Below, one piece after another: positions 24,906 through 33,073 of a stretch of DNA of 64,000 bases. The stretch spans positions 248,001 through 312,000 of the forward strand of contig NZ_JAWQFO010000004.1 in the NCBI RefSeq assembly GCF_033436665.1. Reading direction: 5' to 3'. The translations under genes and the position numbers were made by a program. Origin of the DNA: JAWQFO01 sp033436665. Lineage in GTDB: Bacteria > Pseudomonadota > Alphaproteobacteria > Rhodobacterales > Rhodobacteraceae. The notes below the pieces were generated by a model. That model saw nothing but the letters and a program-made list of their open reading frames with translations. It was not told the DNA's origin and made no database searches. Within the stretch, counting starts at the first letter, position 1. Each line of letters begins with the position of its first letter.

Positions 24906-25997
24906 ATGCTGGCGCCGCTCGGACAGGCGATCGACGCACTCGAATCCGTACTTTCCGGTTTTCTGACATCCACGCCCGGACCTGCGCCCGACCCCGACGT
25001 CGTGGTGCTGACGAACACCCCCCGGCTCGCCGGTATCGGCGGTTTCGTTGGCCTGAACGCCAGCCCCCGCGCGGAATTGCACGCCCGCAGACTCGACGCC
25101 GAAATCGCCGTCCGGGTTTTCGGCAACAACCGCTCGAACCTCGCCGACGCCGAAAGCCAGGCCGCCCGCGACCTGCTCGCCGCCGACCCGGTGCTGCTGC
25201 GACAGGCCGGCGTCTTTCGCCTGCGCCGGATCGCCGACCGTGACACCCCGGTGCTGCGTGCCGCCGACGGTATCGGCGCCTCCTTCGGGCGCGACCTGCT
25301 GTTCGCCGTTTCGTTCGAGCATCGACCGCTGCCGACACAGGCCGAGGGCCAGCTTGGCGAGGTGCCCGCCGACATCACGACGGCGGCGCTCACGAGATCG
25401 GGCGGGCTGATCTATTCCAGCGAATTCGAGGACGATCCGCTGGGCGATTTCAACGCACTCGACCGCGACGGCGGCTCGGGGACGAACGGCAACTGGACTT
25501 ACGATGCGGGCGCACAGGAGGTGATCCAGACCGGAACGACCTCCGGCGGCAACAACGGTATCGCCGCGAACAAGACCGGCACCTACCTCGTGCTCGACCC
25601 GTCCTCGGGCGGCGCGGTCGAGAATTTCATCGTCACCGCCGAGATGCAGTGCGGCGCGACCGGCACGATCGGCTTCGTGTTCCGCTTCACCGACATCGAG
25701 AATTTCGGGTTCGCGGTGCTGGAAAGCCCCGCCGACATCCGCCTGATGGGCAAGCGCATCGCGGGCTCCGGCGCGCTGCTGGAAAGCGGCGGGCAGGACG
25801 ATACCCAAGGCTTTCCGCCCGACACCTGGTTTCGGCTGCGCCTTCTGGTCGACGCCGACCGCTTCGAGATGGCCCTGAACGAGACCACCGTGCTGACCGG
25901 GCGCGACAGCGAACTCACAGGCTCCGGCACGGTGGGATTCTTCTGCCGCCGGGCCGACACCGCCCGCTTCCGCCACTTCCGGCTTTCGAGCCTCTGA
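24906..25997 (+). CDS. first gene of the tail-like operon: tail-terminator-like N-terminus with LamG-like C-terminal domain
   Basis: A 363-residue protein in two parts. Residues ~1-150 have the alternating strand/helix pattern of neck or tail-terminator proteins, close in layout to the DUF4255/Pvc16-type N-terminal domain; this is weak. Residues ~170-363 look like a concanavalin/LamG jelly-roll: IYSSEFEDDPLGDFNALDRDGG, FRFTDIENFGFAVLE, WFRLRLLVDADRFEMALN, then GSGTVGFFCRRADTARFRHFRL. Such domains bind carbohydrate or protein. No signal peptide. It precedes the sheath gene by 19 bp, as terminator genes do in some contractile tails. An alternative is a structural cap or surface decoration. Confidence 0.5.
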   Translation: MLAPLGQAIDALESVLSGFLTSTPGPAPDPDVVVLTNTPRLAGIGGFVGLNASPRAELHARRLDAEIAVRVFGNNRSNLADAESQAARDLLAADPVLLRQAGVFRLRRIADRDTPVLRAADGIGASFGRDLLFAVSFEHRPLPTQAEGQLGEVPADITTAALTRSGGLIYSSEFEDDPLGDFNALDRDGGSGTNGNWTYDAGAQEVIQTGTTSGGNNGIAANKTGTYLVLDPSSGGAVENFIVTAEMQCGATGTIGFVFRFTDIENFGFAVLESPADIRLMGKRIAGSGALLESGGQDDTQGFPPDTWFRLRLLVDADRFEMALNETTVLTGRDSELTGSGTVGFFCRRADTARFRHFRLSSL

Positions 25998-26016
25998 CCA
26001 AAGGAGAACCTGACAC

Positions 26017-27093
26017 ATGGCCGAAACCTTCGTAAGCGCCAACCTGATCCTTCCGGGGACCTATATCAGGGTCAACTCCGAGGGGCTGATCGGGGTCCGG
26101 GGCATCTCCGCCGGCAACATCGGCATCGTCGGCGAGACCGACGCCGCGAATGCCGGGACCACCCGCACGCTCTCCACCGCATCGGAAGCCGAGGAATTCT
26201 TCGGCGCGGCAGCCGTCGACGGTGGCGGCAGTCTCAACCTCACCGCCCAAATCGGCGAACTTTATCGCAACGGGGCCCGCTCGGTCTTTGCGCGCGGCGT
26301 GTCGGATGCCACCGACCAGACCGCGATGACAGCCGCCTTCGAGGAGCTGATCAAGGAAGACGTGCAGCTGCTCGTCGCGCCCGAACTCGACACCGCGGCG
26401 GCCCTTGCGGTGATCCCGCCGATCGTCGAAAGCGCCGAGAACAACCAGCAGGACCTGATCTGCGTGATCGGGGCGGACGGCTCGGACGCCTCGGCGATCC
26501 AGGGCCAGGCCCAGACCAACGACCGCATCATCCTCGCCGCCCCGGGTTACGAGGTTTTCAACCCCGATACGCCGGATACACCCGTGGTTCTTCCCGGCAA
26601 CTACATCGCCGGGCCGGTCGCGGCGCTGATCTCGTCGCTGGCGCCGCATATCAGCCCGACCAACAAGGTGGTCACGGGCGTCGGCACACTCGCCCAGCGG
26701 TTTTCCTACGCCGAACGGGTCGGGATGGTGCAGAACCGCATCCTCGCGCTCGAGATGCGCAACGGCACGCGGGTCGTGCGCGGCCTGACCACGGACGACG
26801 GTGGCTTCACCCAAGTGACCACACGCCGGATCGTCGACTTCGCCAAGGCCGGCACGCGGCAGGTCTCGAACGCCTTCATCGGACGGCTCAACAACGAACG
26901 CGTCCGCGCCGCCCTGCACAGCGCGCTCGACGGGTTTCTGACAACGATGCTGGTCGACGAACAGCTCACCGACTACCGGCTCGAGGTGACCGCGACCCGG
27001 CAGGACGAGATTGCCGGCCGGGCAGTGGTGAACATGCTGCTGCAGCCGACCTTCAGCATCGACTTCGTCGCCGTGACCATCACGCTGCAATAA
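26017..27093 (+). CDS. contractile tail sheath protein
   Basis: The 358-residue subunit should form the outer sleeve that shortens to drive the inner tube. The start PGTYIRVNSEGLIGVRGISAGNIGIVGETDAAN is the usual sheath N-terminus. The C-terminal third (RIVDFAKAGTRQVSNAFIGRLNNERVRAALHSALDGFLTTMLVDEQLTDYRL and ending with NMLLQPTFSIDFVAVTITLQ) is the conserved sheath domain that links neighbours. At 358 residues it is compact, near the minimal sheaths of eCIS particles and shorter than the Mu sheath. There is only one sheath gene, whereas Afp/PVC loci carry several. The tube gene follows after 15 bp. Confidence 0.9.
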   Translation: MAETFVSANLILPGTYIRVNSEGLIGVRGISAGNIGIVGETDAANAGTTRTLSTASEAEEFFGAAAVDGGGSLNLTAQIGELYRNGARSVFARGVSDATDQTAMTAAFEELIKEDVQLLVAPELDTAAALAVIPPIVESAENNQQDLICVIGADGSDASAIQGQAQTNDRIILAAPGYEVFNPDTPDTPVVLPGNYIAGPVAALISSLAPHISPTNKVVTGVGTLAQRFSYAERVGMVQNRILALEMRNGTRVVRGLTTDDGGFTQVTTRRIVDFAKAGTRQVSNAFIGRLNNERVRAALHSALDGFLTTMLVDEQLTDYRLEVTATRQDEIAGRAVVNMLLQPTFSIDFVAVTITLQ

Positions 27094-27108
27094 GAGGACA
27101 CCCATCCC

Positions 27109-27594
27109 ATGAACACTGACGTTTATACCGGAGCGGACGGGGCGATCCTTCTCTCGGCCCCGCAGACGACAGAAGGCGAAACCGCGCAGGAGGTCCTCGA
27201 CCAGCACGAACTGACCGCCGTCGGGCGCGTGCAGGACGTGCGCGTCGAGGTGACCAGCGAAGTGCGCGCCTACCACGAGATCGGCCAGCGCTACGCCAGC
27301 CAGCTGCGTCCCGGCAACGTGAACGTGCGCGGCGAACTGGGCCGGGCCTATGTCAACGGCGCGATGATCGGGCTGATGCTGGGCGACGCCCGCGGCGGCC
27401 GTCCGGGCGGCAACTGGGTGCAGCCCGCGATCAACATCACGCTGCGGCTGGCCAACCAGTCGAGCGGGTCGCTCAACACGCTGACGCTGCACGACGTGAA
27501 GCTCGATACCTGGGTCTACAACCTGCCCGAGGACGAGTTCGTGATGGAAAAGGTCGGGTTCCAGGCGCTCTACGTGACCGTCGCGGAAGAGTGA
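27109..27594 (+). CDS. probable tail tube protein
   Basis: A 161-residue protein directly after the sheath, the standard place and size for the inner-tube subunit. Sequence runs of beta character (AVGRVQDVRVEVTSEVRAYHEIGQRYASQLRPGNVNVRGELGRAYVNGAMIGLML, then PAINITLRLANQSSGSLNTLTLHDVKLDTWVYNLPEDEFVMEKVGFQALYVTV) fit the two-sheet barrel of tube proteins. The final EKVGF-type strand is typical of gp19/FII-like tubes. No second tube-like gene exists, unlike Afp1/Afp5. The next gene begins one base after its stop. Confidence 0.75.
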   Translation: MNTDVYTGADGAILLSAPQTTEGETAQEVLDQHELTAVGRVQDVRVEVTSEVRAYHEIGQRYASQLRPGNVNVRGELGRAYVNGAMIGLMLGDARGGRPGGNWVQPAINITLRLANQSSGSLNTLTLHDVKLDTWVYNLPEDEFVMEKVGFQALYVTVAEE

Positions 27595-27595
27595 C

Positions 27596-28045
27596 ATGAT
27601 CAGCGCCGAAGACCTGATCGCCGGGGCCGCGGCCGAGCATGCCGTGGAGATTCCGCAGGCATTGCTGCCCGAGGCCGAGGACCGCCGCGTCGTGCTGCGC
27701 GCGCTCACCGTGCGCGACCTGCGGCTCATCGCGCGGGCGGTGCGCGACAACGACGATCTGAGCGGCGCGTTGATGGTGCGGCAGGCGCTGATCGACCCGT
27801 CGCTGTCGCTCGACCAGATCGGCGCACTGCCGGCGGGTCTGCTGCAGTTCCTGCTGGCCGAGGTCAACCGGATCAGCGGTATCACCGCCAGCGAGGAGGA
27901 CGTCGTGGGCGCGCTCGAGGATCCGCTGGTGCAGGCCTCGCTGCTTCTGTCGCGCGAGCTTGGCTGGACGCCCGAGGAGGTGGGCAAGCTCACGCTGGGC
28001 GAAACGATGCTGCATGTGGCGGCTTTGCGCGGACGCGGAGGCTGA
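27596..28045 (+). CDS. probable tail assembly chaperone-like protein
   Basis: A 149-residue acidic helical protein located between tube and tape-measure candidate, where contractile phages encode assembly chaperones. It contains LRALTVRDLRLIARAVRDNDDLSGALMVRQALIDPSLSLDQIGALPAGLLQFLLAEVNRISG, a pattern resembling the Mu gp41-type domain (tube-size accessory, about one hundred residues). It ends in TGA followed by C. The next ORF begins six bases later in the same frame with no other stop between. The assignment rests on position and helix pattern, not on a firm family match. Confidence 0.55.
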   Translation: MISAEDLIAGAAAEHAVEIPQALLPEAEDRRVVLRALTVRDLRLIARAVRDNDDLSGALMVRQALIDPSLSLDQIGALPAGLLQFLLAEVNRISGITASEEDVVGALEDPLVQASLLLSRELGWTPEEVGKLTLGETMLHVAALRGRGG

Positions 28046-28051
28046 CGGGAC

Positions 28052-29068
28052 ATGGACGTTGGGGTGACGCCGATGAAAGTGGAGGTCCGCAGGGCGCTCG
28101 CGACGTTGCGGCGACTGTCGCTGCCCGCGCAGGACCTCTTCGGCGCGCTCGACGCCATCGAGAAACGTCTCTCCACAGACAGTCCGGCCGACGCCCTGCT
28201 CGCCCCCCCGGATGCCTCCGACACCCTGGCGCGGCTGCTCTCCTCCAAGGGCACATCGCCTGCAAAAGCGCAGAAACCGAAGGTCGTTGCGCCGGACCTG
28301 TCGCGGTTAAAGACGTCTGCCGGAGGCAATGACGGACTCGGACCGAAAAAGATCAATAGAGCAGACGCGTCCGCGACGCCGACGCAGGCGCGAGAGGACA
28401 ACAAGCCTGCCGCCCGTTTGCCAAAGGCGACCGCAGACCGAACCGCAGACGAGACAGCGGAAAAGACGCGCCCGAAACCGCCCGCCCGAAAGGCGGACAC
28501 GCTAAAGCCGCGTCCGAAGACGCTCAAGGACATTGCCGAGATCCGCAAGGCACAGCGACGCGACGCACGCTCGAAGCCCGCGATCTCGCAAGCCTCCAAG
28601 CAGAGCGCCGAGCGCGTCACCGCCGCGGCGGGCGACAAGCAGAAGCAGACGGCATCGGGCGAGTTGCCGGTCGGAAGCGGCAAGGAAAAACCCCACGCAC
28701 TTGTACGTGTCGCGCAGGATCGCGCCAACGCCGGTCTCATCCTGCCGCTGCGGTCGTTGCCCAGCACCGAGACACCGCAGGTCCCCGCCATCGCCACCTT
28801 CGCGTCGCGGGAAGCCGCCGAACCCGGAACCTCCCCGGCGCCAGGCCGGCAGACCTTCGCATTGCCGGCCGAAGCGCCAGCCCCCGCGCGCGCCGACGCG
28901 ACGCCGCGCGAAACACCAATCCGATCCGGTATCCCCGAACTTCCCCCCCGCGACACCCGGCCGAGCGAAGCATCCCTGCCTGCGGGCCGTGAAAGGCATC
29001 CCGACTCCGACGATCACGCGCGCAGCCTCGCCGATCTCGCTTGGCGCAACGGGGTAGAACCGCCATGA
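28052..29068 (+). CDS. unrecognised Lys/Pro/Ala-rich, largely disordered protein of the tail operon
   Basis: A 338-residue protein. Residues ~5-45 could form a helical domain (VEVRRALATLRRLSLPAQDLFGALDAIEKRL). The rest is low-complexity, rich in Ala, Pro, Lys, Arg, Ser and Thr, with few hydrophobics, and is probably disordered; it is also strongly basic. It shares a reading frame with the preceding gene across a single TGA. The final codon overlaps the next gene (ATGA). It may be an extension of the chaperone, a linker or an assembly scaffold; no function is assigned. Confidence 0.6.
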   Translation: MDVGVTPMKVEVRRALATLRRLSLPAQDLFGALDAIEKRLSTDSPADALLAPPDASDTLARLLSSKGTSPAKAQKPKVVAPDLSRLKTSAGGNDGLGPKKINRADASATPTQAREDNKPAARLPKATADRTADETAEKTRPKPPARKADTLKPRPKTLKDIAEIRKAQRRDARSKPAISQASKQSAERVTAAAGDKQKQTASGELPVGSGKEKPHALVRVAQDRANAGLILPLRSLPSTETPQVPAIATFASREAAEPGTSPAPGRQTFALPAEAPAPARADATPRETPIRSGIPELPPRDTRPSEASLPAGRERHPDSDDHARSLADLAWRNGVEPP

Positions 29069-29661
29069 CCGTGACGCCGATGCTCGGAGACTGGGAGATC
29101 CCGCGCATCTCGATGATGCGCACGCAGGAGCACCGCAAGCTGCAGGAGCACCGCATCCCGGGCCGCGCGGGCAGCCTGTTCCAGGATCTCGGCACGGACC
29201 CGACGGAAATCCAGATCGCGGGATCAGTGTTCCAGGAGGAAGAGCGCACCGGGTTTCTCGAGGACGCGCGCCAGCGCTTTGCAGATGCCGAGCCGATGAC
29301 CTTCGTCGCCGACATCGTCGCCGCCACCGAGATCCAATACGTTCTGATCGAAAGCCTCGTGGTCGAGGAACATGCCGCGCGCCCGGAGGAACTGGCCTAT
29401 CGCATGGTGCTGCGCGAAAGCCCGCCGCCGCCGCCGCCCAACGATCCGTTCGGTGCGCTCGACAGCGACCTGCTGGACCAGGCTGCGGGGTTCGTCGACG
29501 GCGTGACCGACGCGCTCGATGCCGTCGCGGCGCTTGGCGACATACCGGATTTCTCCGATCCATCCTCGCTTGTCGGTGGCGCCACCGACGAGGCGACGGC
29601 GCTGCTCGACGGCATTGGAAGCATCGGCCCCTCCGTCCAGTCCCTGTTCGGGAGCGGCTAG
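29065..29661 (+). CDS. gpU/DNA-circularisation-N-terminal-like tail protein
   Basis: A 198-residue protein beginning MTVTPMLGDWEIPRISMMRTQEHRKLQEHRIPGRAGSLFQ in the style of phage proteins that bridge tube and hub. EIQIAGSVFQEEERTGFLEDARQRFADAEPMTFVADIVAATEIQYVLIESLVVEE is a compact beta domain resembling P2 gpU or the N-terminal domain of Mu gp43. After a PPPPPPN linker come ~80 residues of Gly/Ala/Asp-rich tail. ATG 29065 overlaps the previous stop (ATGA); a TTG at 29041 also opens the frame but is not needed. The gene following starts on the base after its stop. Confidence 0.6.
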   Translation: MTVTPMLGDWEIPRISMMRTQEHRKLQEHRIPGRAGSLFQDLGTDPTEIQIAGSVFQEEERTGFLEDARQRFADAEPMTFVADIVAATEIQYVLIESLVVEEHAARPEELAYRMVLRESPPPPPPNDPFGALDSDLLDQAAGFVDGVTDALDAVAALGDIPDFSDPSSLVGGATDEATALLDGIGSIGPSVQSLFGSG

Positions 29662-32600
29662 ATGGCGAACCTGCTGCAGCGGCTCAACGACGGAATCGAC
29701 GGCGCCTCCTTCGACGCCTCGCTCGGCGGCGAGATCGGCAAGCTGGTCGAGATCGCGCAACTCGCTGCCACCCTCAACGACAATCCCGACGGGCTGGCAG
29801 CCTTCATCGCGGCACTGGCCGGGTTGATCGCGCCCGCGCTGCCCGACGGCGGCGACGTGCAGGCGGGGCTCGGCGAGGCGCGCGGCGCGATCCCTGCGAT
29901 CACCGGCGGCGCGGCCCCTGACGCGCTTGCGGACCTGTCGCGGTTCTCTGTGCTGGTGACCGAGGATCTGCTGCCGCTTCTGGGCCGCACGCTCGACGCC
30001 GCGCGTGCCATCGAAGGCGTCGCCAAGGCCGAGTTCCGCTGTCCCGCCGAGCCCGACTCGATGGTGCCGCCCGGCTCCGAACCGCCACCTCCCTCGGGGG
30101 CCAGCCGCGCAGCGGTCGTCGAGGCGCGCGCGCTCGACATGTCGGCCCGCGTCGACCAGCTGCCCGACCCGCTGACCCCGGAAGCGCTGATTGAGTTTCT
30201 TGTCGGCATCGCGCGCGGGCCCGAGCGCCCGTTCTTCCTGCCGGTCAGCGTCCCGCTGCTCGACGACATCCTGCTGCCGGTCCAGACCCTCGGACGCTGG
30301 TCGCTGGACAGCCCGGCGCAGGTCGGCACGGAAATCGCTTCGACGCTCACGGCTCTGCGCGACCGCCTGCTGGCGGCGACCGGCGAGATCGAGATCTCCG
30401 CGGCCCCGGCGCTGGGGCTCCAGGCGGCGCTGCGCGTCGGCGACTTGTCGACCTTCGCCGCCGATTACGACGCGGCCGCTACCGCCATGGCCGAGGCGCT
30501 CGAAACGGACGATCCGGCCGGAGCCGCAACGCAGGCCGCGACGCTCGACGGGCACATCGCGGCCTTCGAGACCGTGCGCGGATCACAGGCGGCCGACTTC
30601 ACTCCTTTGGTTCCCGCTGCCGTCCTTGCCCTCTCCGAACTACCGCGGCAGGTGCATGACCGCCTCCTGCATCTTGCGACCCAGCTCGAGCCCGTCGACC
30701 CCGGCCCGTTTTTCACCGCGCTTGAAAGCGACACACCGGCCACACCCGAGGATCAGCAGGAGCTGCAGGATCACCTCGCGCCGCTGATCGACTTCATGGA
30801 GGATCTCGGCGAAAAGCTGGACCTGTCGGCCATCGAGGGCGGGGTCGGCACCGTGGCCACCGAAGCCCAGCAGATCGCCGACCAGATCAGCGGCGCACTT
30901 TCCACCGTGGCGCTCGAGACACGCTCGGCCTTCGCCGAGGTCGAGGCCGCGGTGCAGAACCTGCCGCTCGACGATCTGGCCGACGAAATCCGGGCCGTGA
31001 TCACCGAGATCGGCAACACGCTCGAGCGCGAGATCACCGACGCCTTCGCCCCCCTGCGCGACGCGCTGGCCGAGGCGATCCAGGCGATCTCCGATGCCAT
31101 CGACACGCTCGATCCGCAGGCGATCTCCGACGCGGTCACGCAGGCGGTGGCCGAGATCACGTCGATCCTGCAGGACCCCGCCGTGGTGTCTGCCGCCGAG
31201 GACATCCGCGCCGCCCTCGACGAGGCCGCGCAGGCCGCAAGCACGCTCTCTTTCGCGCCGGTCACCGACGAGGTCGTCAAGCTCATCGAGCAGATGGAGG
31301 CGGGGCTGCGCGCGCTCGACGATACCGAGCTCAACGACGCGCTTCTGGGCTTGCTGAACATCGCCTTGCGGGTGTTGCCGCCGGACCTGCGCCCGGTGAC
31401 CCAGCCGTTGATCGACGATCTTGGGGTGAAGATCGAACAGGGGCCGGTCGAACTGCTCGAGGAAATCCGGGAGAAGCCGCAGGAGGTCGTGGACCGCATC
31501 CGTTCCTTCGACCCCGGCACGCTGGTCACCCAGACCCTCGGCGGCCCCTTCGCCGAGGCAAAGGGCGCGTTGCAGGCGGTCCAGCCCAGCGCCCTGCTCG
31601 ACCCGCTCGAGGCCGCACTCGCCGCCGAGAAGGTCAGGCTCAAGCAGGTCGCGTCGCCCTCGCGTGTGCTGGCGCCGGTGTCCGAGGCTTTCGACGGGCT
31701 GCTCTCGGAGTTCGACCAACTGTCGCCGGACGCGCTGCTGGCCCCGATCGAGGCGGCGATCGAACAGGCCGTGCAGGATGTGATCGAGGCCGCCCCCATC
31801 GACGAGATCTTCGACCAGATCGACGAGGTCTTCGACACGATCCAGGCGGTGCTCGACACGGTGAACTCGGTCGAGGAAGCCTTGTCCAAGGTCGCGACGG
31901 CGCTTTCGGCGCTGGAAGACCCCGACGCGGCCATCGACGGCTGGCGCGACGCCACGCTTGCCAAGCTCGACGGCCTGCCCAACGCCGCGGCGCTCAATAC
32001 GCTTTTGTCCGAGATCGCGTCGGCCATCGACGGCGCGCGCGGTCAGGACCTGCTGCCGCGCTACAACACCGCGGTCGATCCGCTGATGACGGCGCTCGAC
32101 GGGCTCGACCCCGAGGCGGCCCTGTCGCGGATGGTCGCCCTGCGCCAGCGCCTTTTGCCACTGATGCGCGCCCTGCCCGCCGGGCCGGAGCGCACCGCTA
32201 TCGAGGACGTGCTGGGCCGGTTCGACCCGCTCGACGCCGCGCACACCGGCGGGCTGCGCGCGGCCTCGGTCCTGCACGAGGGCCTGCGCGACGCCCGTGA
32301 CGGGCTCGAGTCGATGGCCGCAGATTTCGAGGATGCGTTGCACGGACCCGACGGCATGTTGACCGACCTGCGCAACGGGGCCGCCGATGCGTCGCTCTTG
32401 CGCGGCGCGGTCGAGGCCGAGGTCGAAAAGGCGTTGGTCCCGGTGCGCTACCTGATCGCCCGGCTCGGTGGCGCGGCGGTCCCGGTCGGGGTCGTCGCCG
32501 GCGGGTTCGCCGATCTCAGTTCACGGCTGACCTCCGCCGTCGGAAACATCCTGACCGGTCCCGCCTCGCTCCAGACGATAACGGACGCCGTGCAGCAGGT

Positions 32601-33066
32601 CGTGGACACGGTACGCAACATCGACCTCGCCTTCCTACGCGAGTCAATCGAGGGCGTCTTCCAGTCGGTCCGCGCCGAGATCGAGGCGGCGGGACCGGGA
32701 CCGCTGATAGTGACGCTCGACCGTGAGTTCGGCGAGGTGATCGATGCGCTCGATCTTTCACTGATCCTGCCGCAGCCCGAGATCGACGCGCTCGACCAGA
32801 GCGTCGCGGACGCCGTCGCCGTCTTGCAGGGGTTCGATCCGGCCACGCTGATCGGTGCGTCGGTGCGCGACAGGTACGAGGCGGACGTGCTGCCCCTGGT
32901 CGAGGCGCTCGACATCACGCCGGTCTTCGACGCGCTGATCGAGGCCCTGCGCGGGCTCGAGGTCGAACTCGAGGGCGAGATGGAGCGCATCAACACCGCC
33001 TACGGCGCATTGCTGGCGGCACGCCCCGGCGGCGCGGGCGGCGGCGCAAGCATCGGAACGGGATAG
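29662..33066 (+). CDS. 1134-residue helical protein, tape-measure candidate
   Basis: A very long acidic protein dominated by Ala, Asp, Glu, Leu and Ile in amphipathic helical patterns from end to end (for instance AEIGNTLEREITDAFAPLRDALAEAIQAISDAIDTLD as ITEIGNTLEREITDAFAPL and the following run). There are repeated short blocks of the kind LDALEPLL or DAISDAV. No transmembrane segment and no enzymatic motif were seen, apart from a short Gly-rich hydrophobic patch near residue 940. Length, helix content and position between the chaperone-like genes and the gpD hub make it the tape-measure candidate, which would set tail length. The next gene also has features of phage tape measures, so the roles may be divided. 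No signal peptide. Confidence 0.6.
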   Translation: MANLLQRLNDGIDGASFDASLGGEIGKLVEIAQLAATLNDNPDGLAAFIAALAGLIAPALPDGGDVQAGLGEARGAIPAITGGAAPDALADLSRFSVLVTEDLLPLLGRTLDAARAIEGVAKAEFRCPAEPDSMVPPGSEPPPPSGASRAAVVEARALDMSARVDQLPDPLTPEALIEFLVGIARGPERPFFLPVSVPLLDDILLPVQTLGRWSLDSPAQVGTEIASTLTALRDRLLAATGEIEISAAPALGLQAALRVGDLSTFAADYDAAATAMAEALETDDPAGAATQAATLDGHIAAFETVRGSQAADFTPLVPAAVLALSELPRQVHDRLLHLATQLEPVDPGPFFTALESDTPATPEDQQELQDHLAPLIDFMEDLGEKLDLSAIEGGVGTVATEAQQIADQISGALSTVALETRSAFAEVEAAVQNLPLDDLADEIRAVITEIGNTLEREITDAFAPLRDALAEAIQAISDAIDTLDPQAISDAVTQAVAEITSILQDPAVVSAAEDIRAALDEAAQAASTLSFAPVTDEVVKLIEQMEAGLRALDDTELNDALLGLLNIALRVLPPDLRPVTQPLIDDLGVKIEQGPVELLEEIREKPQEVVDRIRSFDPGTLVTQTLGGPFAEAKGALQAVQPSALLDPLEAALAAEKVRLKQVASPSRVLAPVSEAFDGLLSEFDQLSPDALLAPIEAAIEQAVQDVIEAAPIDEIFDQIDEVFDTIQAVLDTVNSVEEALSKVATALSALEDPDAAIDGWRDATLAKLDGLPNAAALNTLLSEIASAIDGARGQDLLPRYNTAVDPLMTALDGLDPEAALSRMVALRQRLLPLMRALPAGPERTAIEDVLGRFDPLDAAHTGGLRAASVLHEGLRDARDGLESMAADFEDALHGPDGMLTDLRNGAADASLLRGAVEAEVEKALVPVRYLIARLGGAAVPVGVVAGGFADLSSRLTSAVGNILTGPASLQTITDAVQQVVDTVRNIDLAFLRESIEGVFQSVRAEIEAAGPGPLIVTLDREFGEVIDALDLSLILPQPEIDALDQSVADAVAVLQGFDPATLIGASVRDRYEADVLPLVEALDITPVFDALIEALRGLEVELEGEMERINTAYGALLAARPGGAGGGASIGTG

Positions 33067-33073
33067 GTCGCGG

